64,000 nucleotides of DNA from DASQFI01 sp963780895 (GCA_963780895.1 CAWAEG010000007.1:434001-498000), one strand, 5' to 3'. Counted from the first letter of the stretch, positions 45,698-54,688 are shown. The notes: generated from the sequence alone by a model not told the origin. Program-made: numbers and translations.

Positions 45698-47448
45698 GAC
45701 GAGGCCACGCTTCCGCCTCCGCTGAAGCTGCGGCGGACGGGCTGCTCGGCGTTGAAGAGCCCGGCAAACGCCCCGCGCGCCGCTTCAAGGACGGATGGCG
45801 GGCCGGATTCGACCACGGTCGCGCCGTCCAGGACGACCACCCAGTCCGCCGTCCGGATGACGTCGAGCCGGTGGGAGATCACGATCACGGTGCGACCGCG
45901 CATGACGTGCCGGCAGCCGGCGATGACTTCGCGTTCGGCCGTCGGGTCGAGCGCGGCGCTCGGCTCGTCGAGGACCAGCACGGATGGCGCGGCCAGAAAC
46001 GAGCGCGCGAGCACCACGCGCTGCCGTTCGCCGGCCGACAGCGCAAGGCCGCGGTCGCCAACCATCGTGCGCACGCCGTCGGGCAGCGACGCCACGAACC
46101 GCGCGAGCCCGGCGGCTTCGAGGGCCTGAAGCACTTCAGCGCCGGAGGCGTCCGGCTTCGCGTACCGGACGTTTTCGTCGATCGTTGCGTAGAAGAGAAC
46201 CGGATCCTGATCGACGATCTGCACGTGCCTCCGGACGTCGTGAGTCCTGAGCGTACGCAGATCGTGGCCGTCGAGCCGCACCGTTCCAGCGTCCGGATCG
46301 AGCAGCCGCACGAGCAGGTCGGCAATGGTCGATTTGCCGCTCCCGCTCGCGCCCGCGACCGCCAGTGTCTGGCCCGGTTCCGCGCGGAAGCTGACGTCCT
46401 GCAGCACGGCGCCGCCGCGGCCGTGTGAGAGCGAGACGCCGTCGAATTCGATCACGCCCCGGACCGCCGGCAGCGCGACGGCGCCCGGGCGCTCGGTCAC
46501 TTCAGGCGCCGTGTCGAGGAGCGCGGCGACGCGTATCCACGACACGCGCGCAGTCGCGAGCCCGCCGTAGAGACCCATGAGCGCTTGCACGGGCGCCACC
46601 ACCCGGGCCTGATACGCCATGAAGGCCGCGAGCGTGCCGAGCGTCATCGTGCCCTGCACGACGCGCCAGCCGCCGTACACGAAGACCGCCACCGTCCCGG
46701 CCGCCAGGAACATCGTCGGCAGGCCGCCGGCGAGATAGTGCAGTCGCTGCAGCCGCATGAGCGCCTCGACGAACGTGTCATTCAGCTGCGTGAAGCGCGA
46801 GAGCTCGCGCGACTGCGCGTTCGAGGTGACGACGGTCCGCACGCCCTGCAGCGTCTCGATGAGAAAGCTGCCGATGTCGGCGCTCCGTTCGCGCACGGCC
46901 TGGACACGCGCCTCCACGCGCCGCCGGTATCGCACCAGTGCCCACGCCGCGGCGGGCAGCGTCGCCAGCCCCGCGAGGAAGAGCCGCCAGTCGAGCCAGA
47001 TCAGGATCGCAACCGCGCCGAAGAGAAACAGGATGTTCCCGACCCACGCCAGCGCGGCCTCCGCGGCAATCCGCTGGATCTCGGCGATGTCGTTGTTGAT
47101 GCGCGAGACGATGTCTCCGAGCCGGGTGTTGGCGTAGAAGCGGGGCGACAGACGCTGCAGGTGGGCGTAGAGCTCGCGGCGCATGTCGAACAGGATGTCC
47201 GCGGATACCCGGGTGTACTGGAGACCGCTCACGACCGTCAGCACGAAGCCGGCCGCGCCGGCCGCGACGAACAGCAGCACGATGCGCTGCAGGGCTCCGA
47301 GGTTGCGACCCACCAGCGCGTCGTCGACGAGCGACTTGGTGAGATACGGCAACCAGAGCGAGAGCCCCGTGCTGATCAGGCTGATCAGCAGAATCACCGC
47401 CAGGCGGCGGCGATACGGACGGATGTACGCAAAGGCACGACGATTCAT
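45694..47448 (-). CDS. qhpF: ABC transporter for QHNDH gamma subunit export (QhpF)
   Basis: 584 residues, ATG at 47448 directly after the qhpB stop (TAGATG). A half-transporter: six membrane segments in the first about 310 residues (VILLISLISTGLSLWLPYLT; FAYIRPYRRR at the start), then an ATPase domain with Walker A GASGSGKST, Q-loop VDQDPVLFYATIDENV, signature LSAGERQRVVLARSF and Walker B VLVLDEPSAALD. This is the exporter type assigned to QhpF, thought to move the crosslinked gamma subunit to the periplasm. Without the neighbours it would only be called an ABC exporter. Overlaps qhpE by 4 nt. Confidence 0.85.
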   Translation of the reverse strand: MNRRAFAYIRPYRRRLAVILLISLISTGLSLWLPYLTKSLVDDALVGRNLGALQRIVLLFVAAGAAGFVLTVVSGLQYTRVSADILFDMRRELYAHLQRLSPRFYANTRLGDIVSRINNDIAEIQRIAAEAALAWVGNILFLFGAVAILIWLDWRLFLAGLATLPAAAWALVRYRRRVEARVQAVRERSADIGSFLIETLQGVRTVVTSNAQSRELSRFTQLNDTFVEALMRLQRLHYLAGGLPTMFLAAGTVAVFVYGGWRVVQGTMTLGTLAAFMAYQARVVAPVQALMGLYGGLATARVSWIRVAALLDTAPEVTERPGAVALPAVRGVIEFDGVSLSHGRGGAVLQDVSFRAEPGQTLAVAGASGSGKSTIADLLVRLLDPDAGTVRLDGHDLRTLRTHDVRRHVQIVDQDPVLFYATIDENVRYAKPDASGAEVLQALEAAGLARFVASLPDGVRTMVGDRGLALSAGERQRVVLARSFLAAPSVLVLDEPSAALDPTAEREVIAGCRHVMRGRTVIVISHRLDVIRTADWVVVLDGATVVESGPPSVLEAARGAFAGLFNAEQPVRRSFSGGGSVASS

Positions 47449-48582
47449 CTAATGAGGCAATGGGGCCCCATTTCTCCCAGGCGGCAGCAGCGTGAACGAC
47501 GTCATGTCGCCGTCGAGAGTGATCGTGCGGACGAGCTTGAACGTCGCCGCGTCGTAGAGGTCGATCGTGTTGCCGGCCTGGTAGATGTAGATCATGGTGC
47601 CCGCGCTGTTCACCCGCATGGCCATGCGCGGCCGGCCGCGGAACGGCGTCCGGGAGATGAGCCGGTAGTTCTCCAGATCGAACGTCCAGAACTCGTACTC
47701 GCCGATGTCCCGGAACAGGCCGTACGCGCGCTTGCGATCGGGCGCGACCGAAAAGCCGAGACCTCGCGCCGGGCCGATCGGATGGAAGTCGATCTTCTTC
47801 TTCCCCAGCTCGACGCGGCCGATCCCCATGATCCGGCGGTTCTGGAGGGGATCCTGCATCGTGAAGAGACCCGTGTAGAAGCCGGGCTCGTCGCTGAACG
47901 GGTCGAGCCCGCCGAAGTTCACGCGCCCGGCGCCCGGCTCGAGCGGACGCGAGAGGTCCCAGCGATCGACCTCCGTGAAGGTCGCCGTCTCGTAGATGAG
48001 GATGTCCTCGCCCATCATGTACATGAGCTTGCCGTCGGGTGAGAAGATGACGCCCGCGCCCTCGCGCTCTTCCCCCTTGGGCCAGGGAATCGTCCTGGCG
48101 ATCTTCTTCGTCGCCAGGTCGTACTGCACGAGCGTCGGCGGCCCGATGTCCCAGCGGTCGGCATTCAGCGTGTATTTCTTGATGACCAGAATCAGGTATT
48201 TGTCGTGCGGGTCGGGCTGCAGGCTCCAGATGCGAGTCTTGGCGGCGCCCTCGGTCAGCGTGAAGGTGTCGATCGACTCGCGCTTCACGCGGTCGATGAT
48301 CTCGACCTTCTCGAACGACGCGTCCTGGACGTACAACCGCGATCGATCGTCCGAAAACGTCACGTCGACCGGCACGCCAATCTTGCTGGGAATCTCGCCG
48401 AGCACCTTTTCGGTCGCCTCGTCGAGGATCGTGATGGTGCCTTTGTAGGTACTGAGATAGATCGTGCCCGAAGCCGCCTGGGTCGCCGGTCCACGCCCGC
48501 GTGTCTGCGGCGCCGAGGTCTGGGCGGCGAGCACGCTGCAGGCAATCAGGAGAGCAGGGAGGACAATCGTCGTTCGCATCAT
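47449..48582 (-). CDS. qhpB: Quinohemoprotein amine dehydrogenase beta subunit
   Basis: 377 residues from the ATG at 48582 (MMRTTIVLPALLIACSVLAA, a signal peptide); the frame extends upstream but is antisense or overlaps qhpC. The mature protein is a seven-blade beta-propeller of YVTN/WD-like repeats: GTIYLSTYKGTITILDEATE, VTFSDDRSRLYVQDASFEKV, AGVIFSPDGKLMYMMGEDIL and NTIDLYDAATFKLVRTITLD. In characterised QHNDH the beta subunit packs over the CTQ of the gamma subunit at the active site and is periplasmic. It lies 35 bp after the gamma gene and directly before qhpF. Confidence 0.88.
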   Translation of the reverse strand: MMRTTIVLPALLIACSVLAAQTSAPQTRGRGPATQAASGTIYLSTYKGTITILDEATEKVLGEIPSKIGVPVDVTFSDDRSRLYVQDASFEKVEIIDRVKRESIDTFTLTEGAAKTRIWSLQPDPHDKYLILVIKKYTLNADRWDIGPPTLVQYDLATKKIARTIPWPKGEEREGAGVIFSPDGKLMYMMGEDILIYETATFTEVDRWDLSRPLEPGAGRVNFGGLDPFSDEPGFYTGLFTMQDPLQNRRIMGIGRVELGKKKIDFHPIGPARGLGFSVAPDRKRAYGLFRDIGEYEFWTFDLENYRLISRTPFRGRPRMAMRVNSAGTMIYIYQAGNTIDLYDAATFKLVRTITLDGDMTSFTLLPPGRNGAPLPH

Positions 48583-48617
48583 GTAGAGAAACACCCTCGC
48601 CGATCGATAGCGCGATC

Positions 48618-49007
48618 TCAGGGGAATATCAGATCGATCTTCCTCCAGTCCTTCTGGGCGGCCGCGCACTTCTTCGTCCAGTCCGGCGCGTGATTGAGCT
48701 GGTCGGGCACCTGCGCCGGCCAGAAACAGCCGAGATGGCAGTCGAAGAGATCGCGTTCGACCGGTTGACACAACCCGGCCGTGCCGCCGGTGCGATCGAC
48801 TTCCCATCCGGGCGAGAAGATCGTCGAGCATCCAAGCGGAATGTGCGCACCGGCCGGCTGCTGCGGCGCGCCCTGGTCGTCGAGCGCCACGACGTCGGCC
48901 TTGGCCGTCGTGCCGGCACTCTCGGCGGTCGCCTGCTCGGAGGTCCGCGCCTCGGCGAGGCGTGCAAGCAACTGCGCCTTTTCGTTAACTGGGCTGAGGT
49001 GCTTCAT
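48618..49007 (-). CDS. qhpC: Quinohemoprotein amine dehydrogenase gamma subunit (CTQ-bearing)
   Basis: 129 residues from the ATG at 49007, which lies 23 bp inside the end of qhpD. A leader of about 53 residues (MKHLSPVNEKAQLLARLAEA at its start) precedes the catalytic peptide. All eight modified residues of the Paracoccus gamma subunit align at the same spacing. In that numbering these are Cys7 and Glu16 in CSTIFSPGWE, Cys27 and Asp33 in CQPVERD, Cys37 and Trp43 (the CTQ pair) in CHLGCFW, and Cys41 with Asp49 in CFWPAQVPD. Three Cys-to-carboxylate thioethers plus the cysteine tryptophylquinone are therefore predicted. The leader looks longer than the 28 residues known in Paracoccus. Confidence 0.93.
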   Translation of the reverse strand: MKHLSPVNEKAQLLARLAEARTSEQATAESAGTTAKADVVALDDQGAPQQPAGAHIPLGCSTIFSPGWEVDRTGGTAGLCQPVERDLFDCHLGCFWPAQVPDQLNHAPDWTKKCAAAQKDWRKIDLIFP

Positions 49008-50436
49008 GGGTGGCTCCCTCGAACTGCCGGAGAAATGCCGGATTGGACTGCGCGATTTCGCCGTAGATGCGGAGACAGGTATCCGTCCATCCCCGAATCC
49101 ATTCGCAGTAGTGCAGGTTGGGGCGGAGCGTGCTGCCCTGGCGCGTGTGCGCTTCGTGGTAACAGCCGCCCGCGCAGAGCGGCCGCGCCCAGCACGTCTG
49201 GCAGTCGGTCTTGTGATCGATGTGGTGCGTTTCGAGAAACGCGCGCTGAGCATCCCGATCGATTCCGTCGCGCACGCTGCCGAGCCGGTGATCGTCCGAT
49301 CCGGCGAACCGATGGCAGAGGGCGACGTCCCCGGCCGTCGAGACGCCGAGCAGTCCGAAGCCGGCGCCGCACGGCCAGGCCTTGCTCGCGCCCTTGTGAA
49401 TCTCTTCGAGCGTTTCGCGAACGTTGCTGAACCCGTGATGCGTGTTGGCGACGGCGGCCGCGAGATAGTCCTGCGCCAAATCGCGGAAGGCGTCGAGGAC
49501 GTGCGCGAACCCCTCTTCGCCGAACGCGTACGAACGGCCGGGTGCCGACGTCACCGGCGCGAAGCCGACTTCCCAGAACCCGATCTCCTGCGTCAGGTGG
49601 TCGTAGATCCGGCGCACGTCGAGCGTCTCGCGCGTGAGCGTGACCCGCGCGCCGATCGGGCGCGATCGGTGGCGCTTCAGCAGCTCGCGGATTTTCGGCG
49701 CGACGAGGTCGTAGCTGCCGGCGCCGTTCTTGAACACGCGGAACTTGTTCTGGAGATCCGGCGGACCGTCGATTGAAATCGTCACGCCGAACCGGTGCTC
49801 GGCGAGGAAGTCGATGATCTCGTCCTTGAGCAGCGTCGCGTTGGTCGTCAGGCTGAAGTCGATCTCCTTGCCGAGCTCGGCCGCGCGCGCCGTCGCGTAG
49901 GCCACCGCGGTCTTCAGCACCCGGAAGTTCATGAGGGTCTCGCCGCCGAAGAACGTCAGGTGCGCACTCGGGCCCGACTCACGCAGGAGGAAGTCCACGC
50001 TGTCACGCGCAGTCTCTTCGCTCATCCATTTCGGAAGCCGTCCGTTCGCGGTCTCGACGATCTTGTCCTCGCCGTATTCGTAGCAATACGCGCAGCTCAG
50101 ATTGCACTGGCTGGTCACGTTCAGCACCATCGTGCTGAGCGGAATGGGCGTCAGTGGAAGCACGCGTGGGGCGCGGCGCGCGGGCTCGGCCGTGGCCACC
50201 CGCAGCGCACGCACGCGGGCCAGCTCGAGCGCGGCTTCCTCGATCTCGATCGGCGTGAAGCGATCCGCGAGGTCGGACACGAGCTCGTCGCGCGAGCGGG
50301 GGTGCGCCGCCACCGCGTCCAGGATCGCAGCCGAGACGCCGTCGATCGCGAGCACGGCCGCGCTTGGCGCGAGGTACACGAAGCGCCGGCCGGCGGCGTC
50401 GAACGCGTGGCAATCGCCCGGATGAAACTGTGTCAT
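48985..50436 (-). CDS. qhpD: Radical SAM peptide-crosslinking enzyme QhpD
   Basis: 483 residues from the ATG at 50436. The single long frame to 52185 is an artefact that fuses it to the broken qhpA. The N-terminal part (HPGDCHAFDAAGRRFVYLAP) resembles a peptide-recognition region. The radical SAM core has CNLSCAYCYEYGED (CxxxCxxC) near 132, FFGGETLMNF and ISIDGPPDLQNK. The C-terminal SPASM-type auxiliary cluster region has CGAGFGLLGVS, then CQTCWARPLCAGGCYHEAH and LHYCEW. The known enzyme forms the intrapeptidyl Cys-to-carboxylate thioether bonds in the gamma subunit. It overlaps qhpA by four bases (ATGA) and qhpC by 23 bp. Confidence 0.93.
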   Translation of the reverse strand: MTQFHPGDCHAFDAAGRRFVYLAPSAAVLAIDGVSAAILDAVAAHPRSRDELVSDLADRFTPIEIEEAALELARVRALRVATAEPARRAPRVLPLTPIPLSTMVLNVTSQCNLSCAYCYEYGEDKIVETANGRLPKWMSEETARDSVDFLLRESGPSAHLTFFGGETLMNFRVLKTAVAYATARAAELGKEIDFSLTTNATLLKDEIIDFLAEHRFGVTISIDGPPDLQNKFRVFKNGAGSYDLVAPKIRELLKRHRSRPIGARVTLTRETLDVRRIYDHLTQEIGFWEVGFAPVTSAPGRSYAFGEEGFAHVLDAFRDLAQDYLAAAVANTHHGFSNVRETLEEIHKGASKAWPCGAGFGLLGVSTAGDVALCHRFAGSDDHRLGSVRDGIDRDAQRAFLETHHIDHKTDCQTCWARPLCAGGCYHEAHTRQGSTLRPNLHYCEWIRGWTDTCLRIYGEIAQSNPAFLRQFEGATHEAPQPS

Positions 50437-52185
50437 CGCTCGTTCAGCGTAAAGAAATCCCACCGCATGTACAACGGGACCGTCACGACCAGATGCGAGC
50501 GGCCCCGGAGCGGCTCGCCAGCGGCGGGCTTGTGCGTCGCGACCACCCAGACGTCGCCGATGTTGTTGCGGTTGCCCGATCGAGCCGGGTTCGGGCCGTC
50601 CAGCGCCGGCGTGAACAAGCCGGTCGCGTTGGCCGACCTCTCCCACGAACCTGCGGTCGTCGTCGTCGAACGTGGCCGTGTACTCCTCGATCGTCCACGT
50701 CGCGTCCACCGGCCCGAGATTCAGATCGTCCTTGGTATCCGGCTTGCCATCGGGTCCGTTGCTGAAGCCGATCGCCTCGAATTGCGCGAACATCTTCGGG
50801 AAGACCGCGCCGCCGACGCGCGCCATGTTCCACGAGGGTGAGACCTTGATGGCGTCGACCTTGTCGTACACGGCGACGGCGGTCCGCGACGCGACGCCTG
50901 TCACGAACACGTCGTGTACGCCGATCGGTGCGTCGGCGGTCACGTCCACCTCGACCGCGAGCGCGTCGGCCGTCGCGCTCACCACGCGCGTGACCGTGAC
51001 GCCGCGCCCGAAGTCCACGTCACGCGGCGTGACGGACGTCGGCAGATTCGCGCCGAACAGACGGACCGCCTGACCCGTCGCGCCTTTACGAAGCGACGCC
51101 CGATCGAGCCCTGACACGAGCGTTTCACGGCCGATGCGGACGAGACGGGCGTCGAGGCCCCGCTCGTCGTAGCCGCCCGTGAACCAGCGGCCGGCGATCG
51201 TTTGCCAGTCGCGGTCAACGATCATCACTTCGCGGAGGCTCGTCGCGTCGTCCTGGCCGACCATCGTCCGGCCGCGCCATTGGAAGCCGGTGTAAATCAA
51301 CGCGCGGCCCGAACGTGTCACCGTGCGGCCGCTTCGCGGATAGGTATAGGAGATCTCGGTCGTGAACTCGGCGGGTGAGGCGCCGGCTTTGATCGTGGCA
51401 CGACCATAGGCGGGGCCTTCTCCCGGTTCGTAGCCGGTCACGGCCCAGGTACCCTCCAGGCGCGGTACCCGCATCGTCGCCGACCACGCCGACCATTCAG
51501 GCGTCGTGAACGGGAACGCCGACTTCAGGTGTGCCAGCGCCTTGTCCATCGGATGGCGGTTGTCCGGTGGCCGCCCGTCAGGTCCGGGCTCGCGCGCGGG
51601 AGGACCCGACCGGCGGAAGGCCTGGAAGTCGATGAGCGGGTAGTAGCCCCGGTGCATCGCGATGAGGCCGTTCCACTCGTCCTCGGTGCGGCGTTGCAGA
51701 ATGACGCGGCCCATCGAGTGACAGTGCGAGCAGGTGCTTTCGGTGTCGCTGTTGGCCGTGTATTTGTAGTCGATCAGCCGGCGCTCGACCTCGAAGAGCC
51801 CCGGCTTCACTTCTTCGGGCGCGAGACCGACCGTGTCGGAGAGGTATTTCACGATCTCGCGCGCTTCGGCCGGCTGCATCTCGACCTTGTTCAGCGTCAC
51901 CATCCGGCGGATCGTTTCCTGCCAGCCTTCGGGCGTCGTGCGGCGGTACGAAATGCGGGACATGCGCCCCTTCTCGTCCGTCTTGTGACAGGCGCCGCAG
52001 ACGCTCTTCACCATCTGGTTGGTGATGGGAATCCCTTCGTCCGGCTCGCCGGGCTTCGGGGCCGGGACCTGAGCAGGGGCGGCCGGCGGTGTCTGCGCCG
52101 GCGTTTGAGAACTCGCGGTCACGCCGATCCGCAGCATCATGACGACGGTCAACACGCCGAAGCCGGCAGCGATGAAGCGATTCAT
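50433..52185 (-). pseudogene. qhpA: Quinohemoprotein amine dehydrogenase alpha subunit, +1 frame break
   Basis: The ATG at 52185 starts a signal peptide (FIAAGFGVLTVVMMLRIGVT). A Pro/Ala linker is followed by two haem c sites: SVCGACHKTDEKGRM (about 60) and STCSHCHSMGRVILQ (about 155), as in the diheme cytochrome part of QHNDH alpha. Beta domains follow, with VRLFGANLPTSVTPRDVDFG and TWTIEEYTATFDDDDRRFVG. Near 50627 the frame is lost. A +1 shift gives NATGLFTPALDGPNPARSGN, then DVWVVATHKPAAGEPLRG and VPLYMRWDFFTLNER, ending in a TGA that overlaps the qhpD ATG by four bases. The restored length is 583 residues. The perfect coupling downstream suggests an indel error or a very recent mutation in an otherwise intact gene. 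Confidence 0.88.
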
Positions 52186-52212
52186 GGGGCCGGGATGTTT
52201 CTACCACAAAAC

Positions 52213-52303
52213 GGAAACCACTTGACGTGACGCTGGTATCGTCAGCGCGCGCATGGGCACCGTCTGCTGCGCGCAGCCTACCACGTCACGTCAAGTGGTT
52301 TCC
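52213..52303. repeat. 20-bp perfect inverted repeat between qhpA and qhpG
   Basis: Arms 52213-52232 and 52284-52303 pair perfectly (ggaaaccacttgacgtgacg). The 51-base loop has its own partial cagcgcgcgca/tgctgcgcgcag pairing. The qhpG stop and its last residues (NHLT) come from the right arm. It lies inside a presumed operon, so it may stabilise or attenuate the transcript between qhpG and qhpA. Confidence 0.9.
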
Positions 52304-53809
52304 CGGGACTTGAAGGACGCCCCACGCGATCAAAACTGAAAGGGCGCCCAGGAAATCCGGGAGCGCGACGTCCGGCTGTCCGCGGCCGAACGCCTCGAAC
52401 ATCTCCCCGGCGTCGGTGTGATGCGGCGCCAGTCGCGTGAGCGCGACCAGGTCTACGTTTCGCAGGTATCGAATGCCGCCGGGACAAGCCGGCACGACGA
52501 GGTGCTCGTCCATCACGATCTCGTGGCCGCGGACCATCGCGCGGTTTTCGATCCGGACGCTCTCGCCGACACGCAGCCGCACCAACTCTCGTTGCCGCAA
52601 ATCCTCGAACGAGGCGAGCACGGCCGGGTCGCGCGCGAGCTCCGAGGGATCGAGTTCCTCGTTCAGGTCAAGGCCGTCGTGAGCCATCGCCGCCCGTGCG
52701 ATCCAGAACGGGTGCGGAGTCCCAGCCGCGGCATCGGCCGCGAACCGCGTGGTCTCCGGCATCGAGGCGCCGGCCATCTGGCGTTCGCGGCGATCGAAGA
52801 AGCGAAGCGCGTCGTCGCGCATCCGCCCGTTCGTGAGCGCAGTGTGCACGGTGATCGCGGCAAGCCAGCCGGAGACGAGCGCCTTCTTCACGCCGAACGA
52901 CGACAGCGGATCGATGAACGTCCCGGCATCCCCGACGAGCAGGAACCCGGGGCCGGCATGCTCACGCGCGGTGTACAACGACGCGTCGGCGCCCCAGACG
53001 CCATCGACCAGCTGTGCCGGCTCGAGCAGCGTTCGAAACGCGGGAATTTTGGCGAGCTCGGCACGATAACGCTGTTCGGCGGACCCTGCTGCGAGATCGG
53101 TCCGGCCGGGTTCGATCATCACGGTGAAGTGCCGGACGCCAGGTTCGGTCGGAACCGACCACGCCCAGCCGTCAACGTAGGACGCGACGAGCGTGTGCGT
53201 GTCGCTGACGCCTGGCCAGTCGCGAGCCTTCCAGGTGCCTACGAGCGCCACGGTGCGGGGCCCGGCTGTGGTTTCCCGAAGGCCTTTTCGTGCAACGACG
53301 CCCGCGCGCCCGGAACAATCGAGCACGAACGCCGCGGCGACCGATGTGCGTTCGCCGTCGAGATCGATCTCGACTTCCGATCGCCACGCGCCGGGATCGC
53401 TCGGCGGCTGATGCGCGATGTGCACATCGCGCACGAGACCCTCGCGGATTTCGGCGCCCGCTTCAGCGGCCAGACCGCGCAGACGACGGTCGAAGGCGCG
53501 GCGCGCGACGAGATAGCCCGATTGCCCCGGCGCAAACGACTCCGCTCGCGCCTCGTCCTGGCCCCACCAGACGATGTTGCCGAGCCAGGGCAGGAAGCCG
53601 GCGTCTTCGATCGCGGTCAGCACGCCGAGCGCGGCAAGCACCTTCTGCGCGCTGGGCGGAATCGATTCGGCCATCGTGCGGGAATCGGCCTCCGGCCGTT
53701 CGATGAGAAGCGTACGGTGTCCCCACGCGCCGAGGAGACGCGCGGCCGCACACCCGGCCGGACCGGCGCCGACGATGATGGCGTCGTAGTCGGTGTTCGC
53801 GAGCGTCAC
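52286..53809 (-). CDS. qhpG: Flavoprotein monooxygenase of QHNDH maturation (QhpG)
   Basis: 507 residues from the GTG at 53809. Rossmann FAD-binding motif at the N-terminus (YDAIIVGAGPAGCAAARLLG), the tryptophan-halogenase-like GD motif (FLLVGDAGTFIDPLSSFGVK, about 285) and an Arg-rich substrate-side helix (DALRFFDRRERQM). Belongs to the FAD-dependent halogenase/oxidoreductase superfamily. In QHNDH loci this protein hydroxylates the gamma-subunit Trp that becomes CTQ. The C-terminal residues lie in the palindrome arm at 52284-52303. Upstream, 81 bp separate it from the TPR-like gene at 53891. Confidence 0.88.
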   Translation of the reverse strand: MTLANTDYDAIIVGAGPAGCAAARLLGAWGHRTLLIERPEADSRTMAESIPPSAQKVLAALGVLTAIEDAGFLPWLGNIVWWGQDEARAESFAPGQSGYLVARRAFDRRLRGLAAEAGAEIREGLVRDVHIAHQPPSDPGAWRSEVEIDLDGERTSVAAAFVLDCSGRAGVVARKGLRETTAGPRTVALVGTWKARDWPGVSDTHTLVASYVDGWAWSVPTEPGVRHFTVMIEPGRTDLAAGSAEQRYRAELAKIPAFRTLLEPAQLVDGVWGADASLYTAREHAGPGFLLVGDAGTFIDPLSSFGVKKALVSGWLAAITVHTALTNGRMRDDALRFFDRRERQMAGASMPETTRFAADAAAGTPHPFWIARAAMAHDGLDLNEELDPSELARDPAVLASFEDLRQRELVRLRVGESVRIENRAMVRGHEIVMDEHLVVPACPGGIRYLRNVDLVALTRLAPHHTDAGEMFEAFGRGQPDVALPDFLGALSVLIAWGVLQVPGNHLT

Positions 53810-53890
53810 TGACGCGTTGCAAGAACGATCAACCAGGCGAGGAGCCTGGCGTGCGGCTTCATCGACGCATGATACGCGGAGCGTTCGACG

Positions 53891-54688
53891 TCAGCCAATC
53901 CGGAGGATCTGCTGCAGCTCCTTGATGGCGGCCGAGAGCATGCGCGTGAGTTTCTCGTTCTTCGTCCGCGTTCGGGCTTCGGCGTAGCCCTTGAGCGCGG
54001 CGTCGAGATCGAAGTTCATCATCGCCGCCGAGCCGAGACCGAGCTGCGGCCGGTACCAGGCTGGCGTCGCTTTCGCCGCCAGTTCGAAGAATCGCCGCGC
54101 GATGACGGGCTCCCGCACGAGCAGCGCGATGTCTCCGGCCGCGCAGAGCGAGATCGACTCGAGCGGCATCTCGGCGAGCTTCGCCAGCACCGCGCGCGCG
54201 GCGGGACGATCTTTCCCCTGCGCCCCTGCGACGGCATCGAGGACGAGGCGCTGCGGGGAGTTCAAGGCCGCGCCTTCGATGGGTCCCATCGCCGCGGCCG
54301 GCAGCAGCGACAGGCTCGTTTCCCAGGGCCGCTTATCCGGCGGGTTCATCATCGAGATCGGCACGACGACCACGTGCGGAAGGTGATCGGGGGCGCTCAC
54401 TTCCAGGATCCACAAGCCGCGTGTGACGCCGAGGAGCGACCAGTCGCCGTTGCGGCCCGTCCGCGTCGTGAACTCCCGCTGCGCGACGATTTGGTTCGCG
54501 TTCGGTCCTCGAAGCGCGTCGGTCCGAAGGCGGGCCCCGGCGAGCGGACCGCCGCCCTCGACGAGGACGTCGCCCCGAAGCCGGAGGGTTTCCGGATATT
54601 GATCCTGCTGCCGCGCGCCCGCCGGGGACCCGGCGAGCACGGCGGCAAGCGCCGCTGCGGCGATCACGTCACGTGTCGGCCGGCTCAC
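53891..54688 (-). CDS. Exported Cna-like/TPR-like protein upstream of qhpG
   Basis: 265 residues, ATG at 54688. A signal peptide (VIAAAALAAVLAGSPAGA) precedes a short beta-sandwich (TLRLRGDVLVEGGGPLAGAR; GDWSLLGVTRGLWILEVSAP). The C-terminal helical region carries TPR-like turns (AARAVLAKLAEMPLESISLC; PVIARRFFELAAKATPAWYR; FDLDAALKGYAEARTRTKNE). No family recognised with certainty. It is the first gene on the minus strand before qhpG and, by direction and spacing (81 bp), probably the first gene of the QHNDH transcript. It is not one of the known Qhp proteins; an assembly or substrate-binding helper is possible, or it may be unrelated. Confidence 0.65.
   Translation of the reverse strand: MSRPTRDVIAAAALAAVLAGSPAGARQQDQYPETLRLRGDVLVEGGGPLAGARLRTDALRGPNANQIVAQREFTTRTGRNGDWSLLGVTRGLWILEVSAPDHLPHVVVVPISMMNPPDKRPWETSLSLLPAAAMGPIEGAALNSPQRLVLDAVAGAQGKDRPAARAVLAKLAEMPLESISLCAAGDIALLVREPVIARRFFELAAKATPAWYRPQLGLGSAAMMNFDLDAALKGYAEARTRTKNEKLTRMLSAAIKELQQILRIG

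Noticed and set aside
48985..52185. Single 1066-residue QhpA-QhpD fusion
   Set aside because: The junction lies in a frame-shifted low-complexity stretch; the restored qhpA stop overlaps the qhpD ATG, as in a normal operon.
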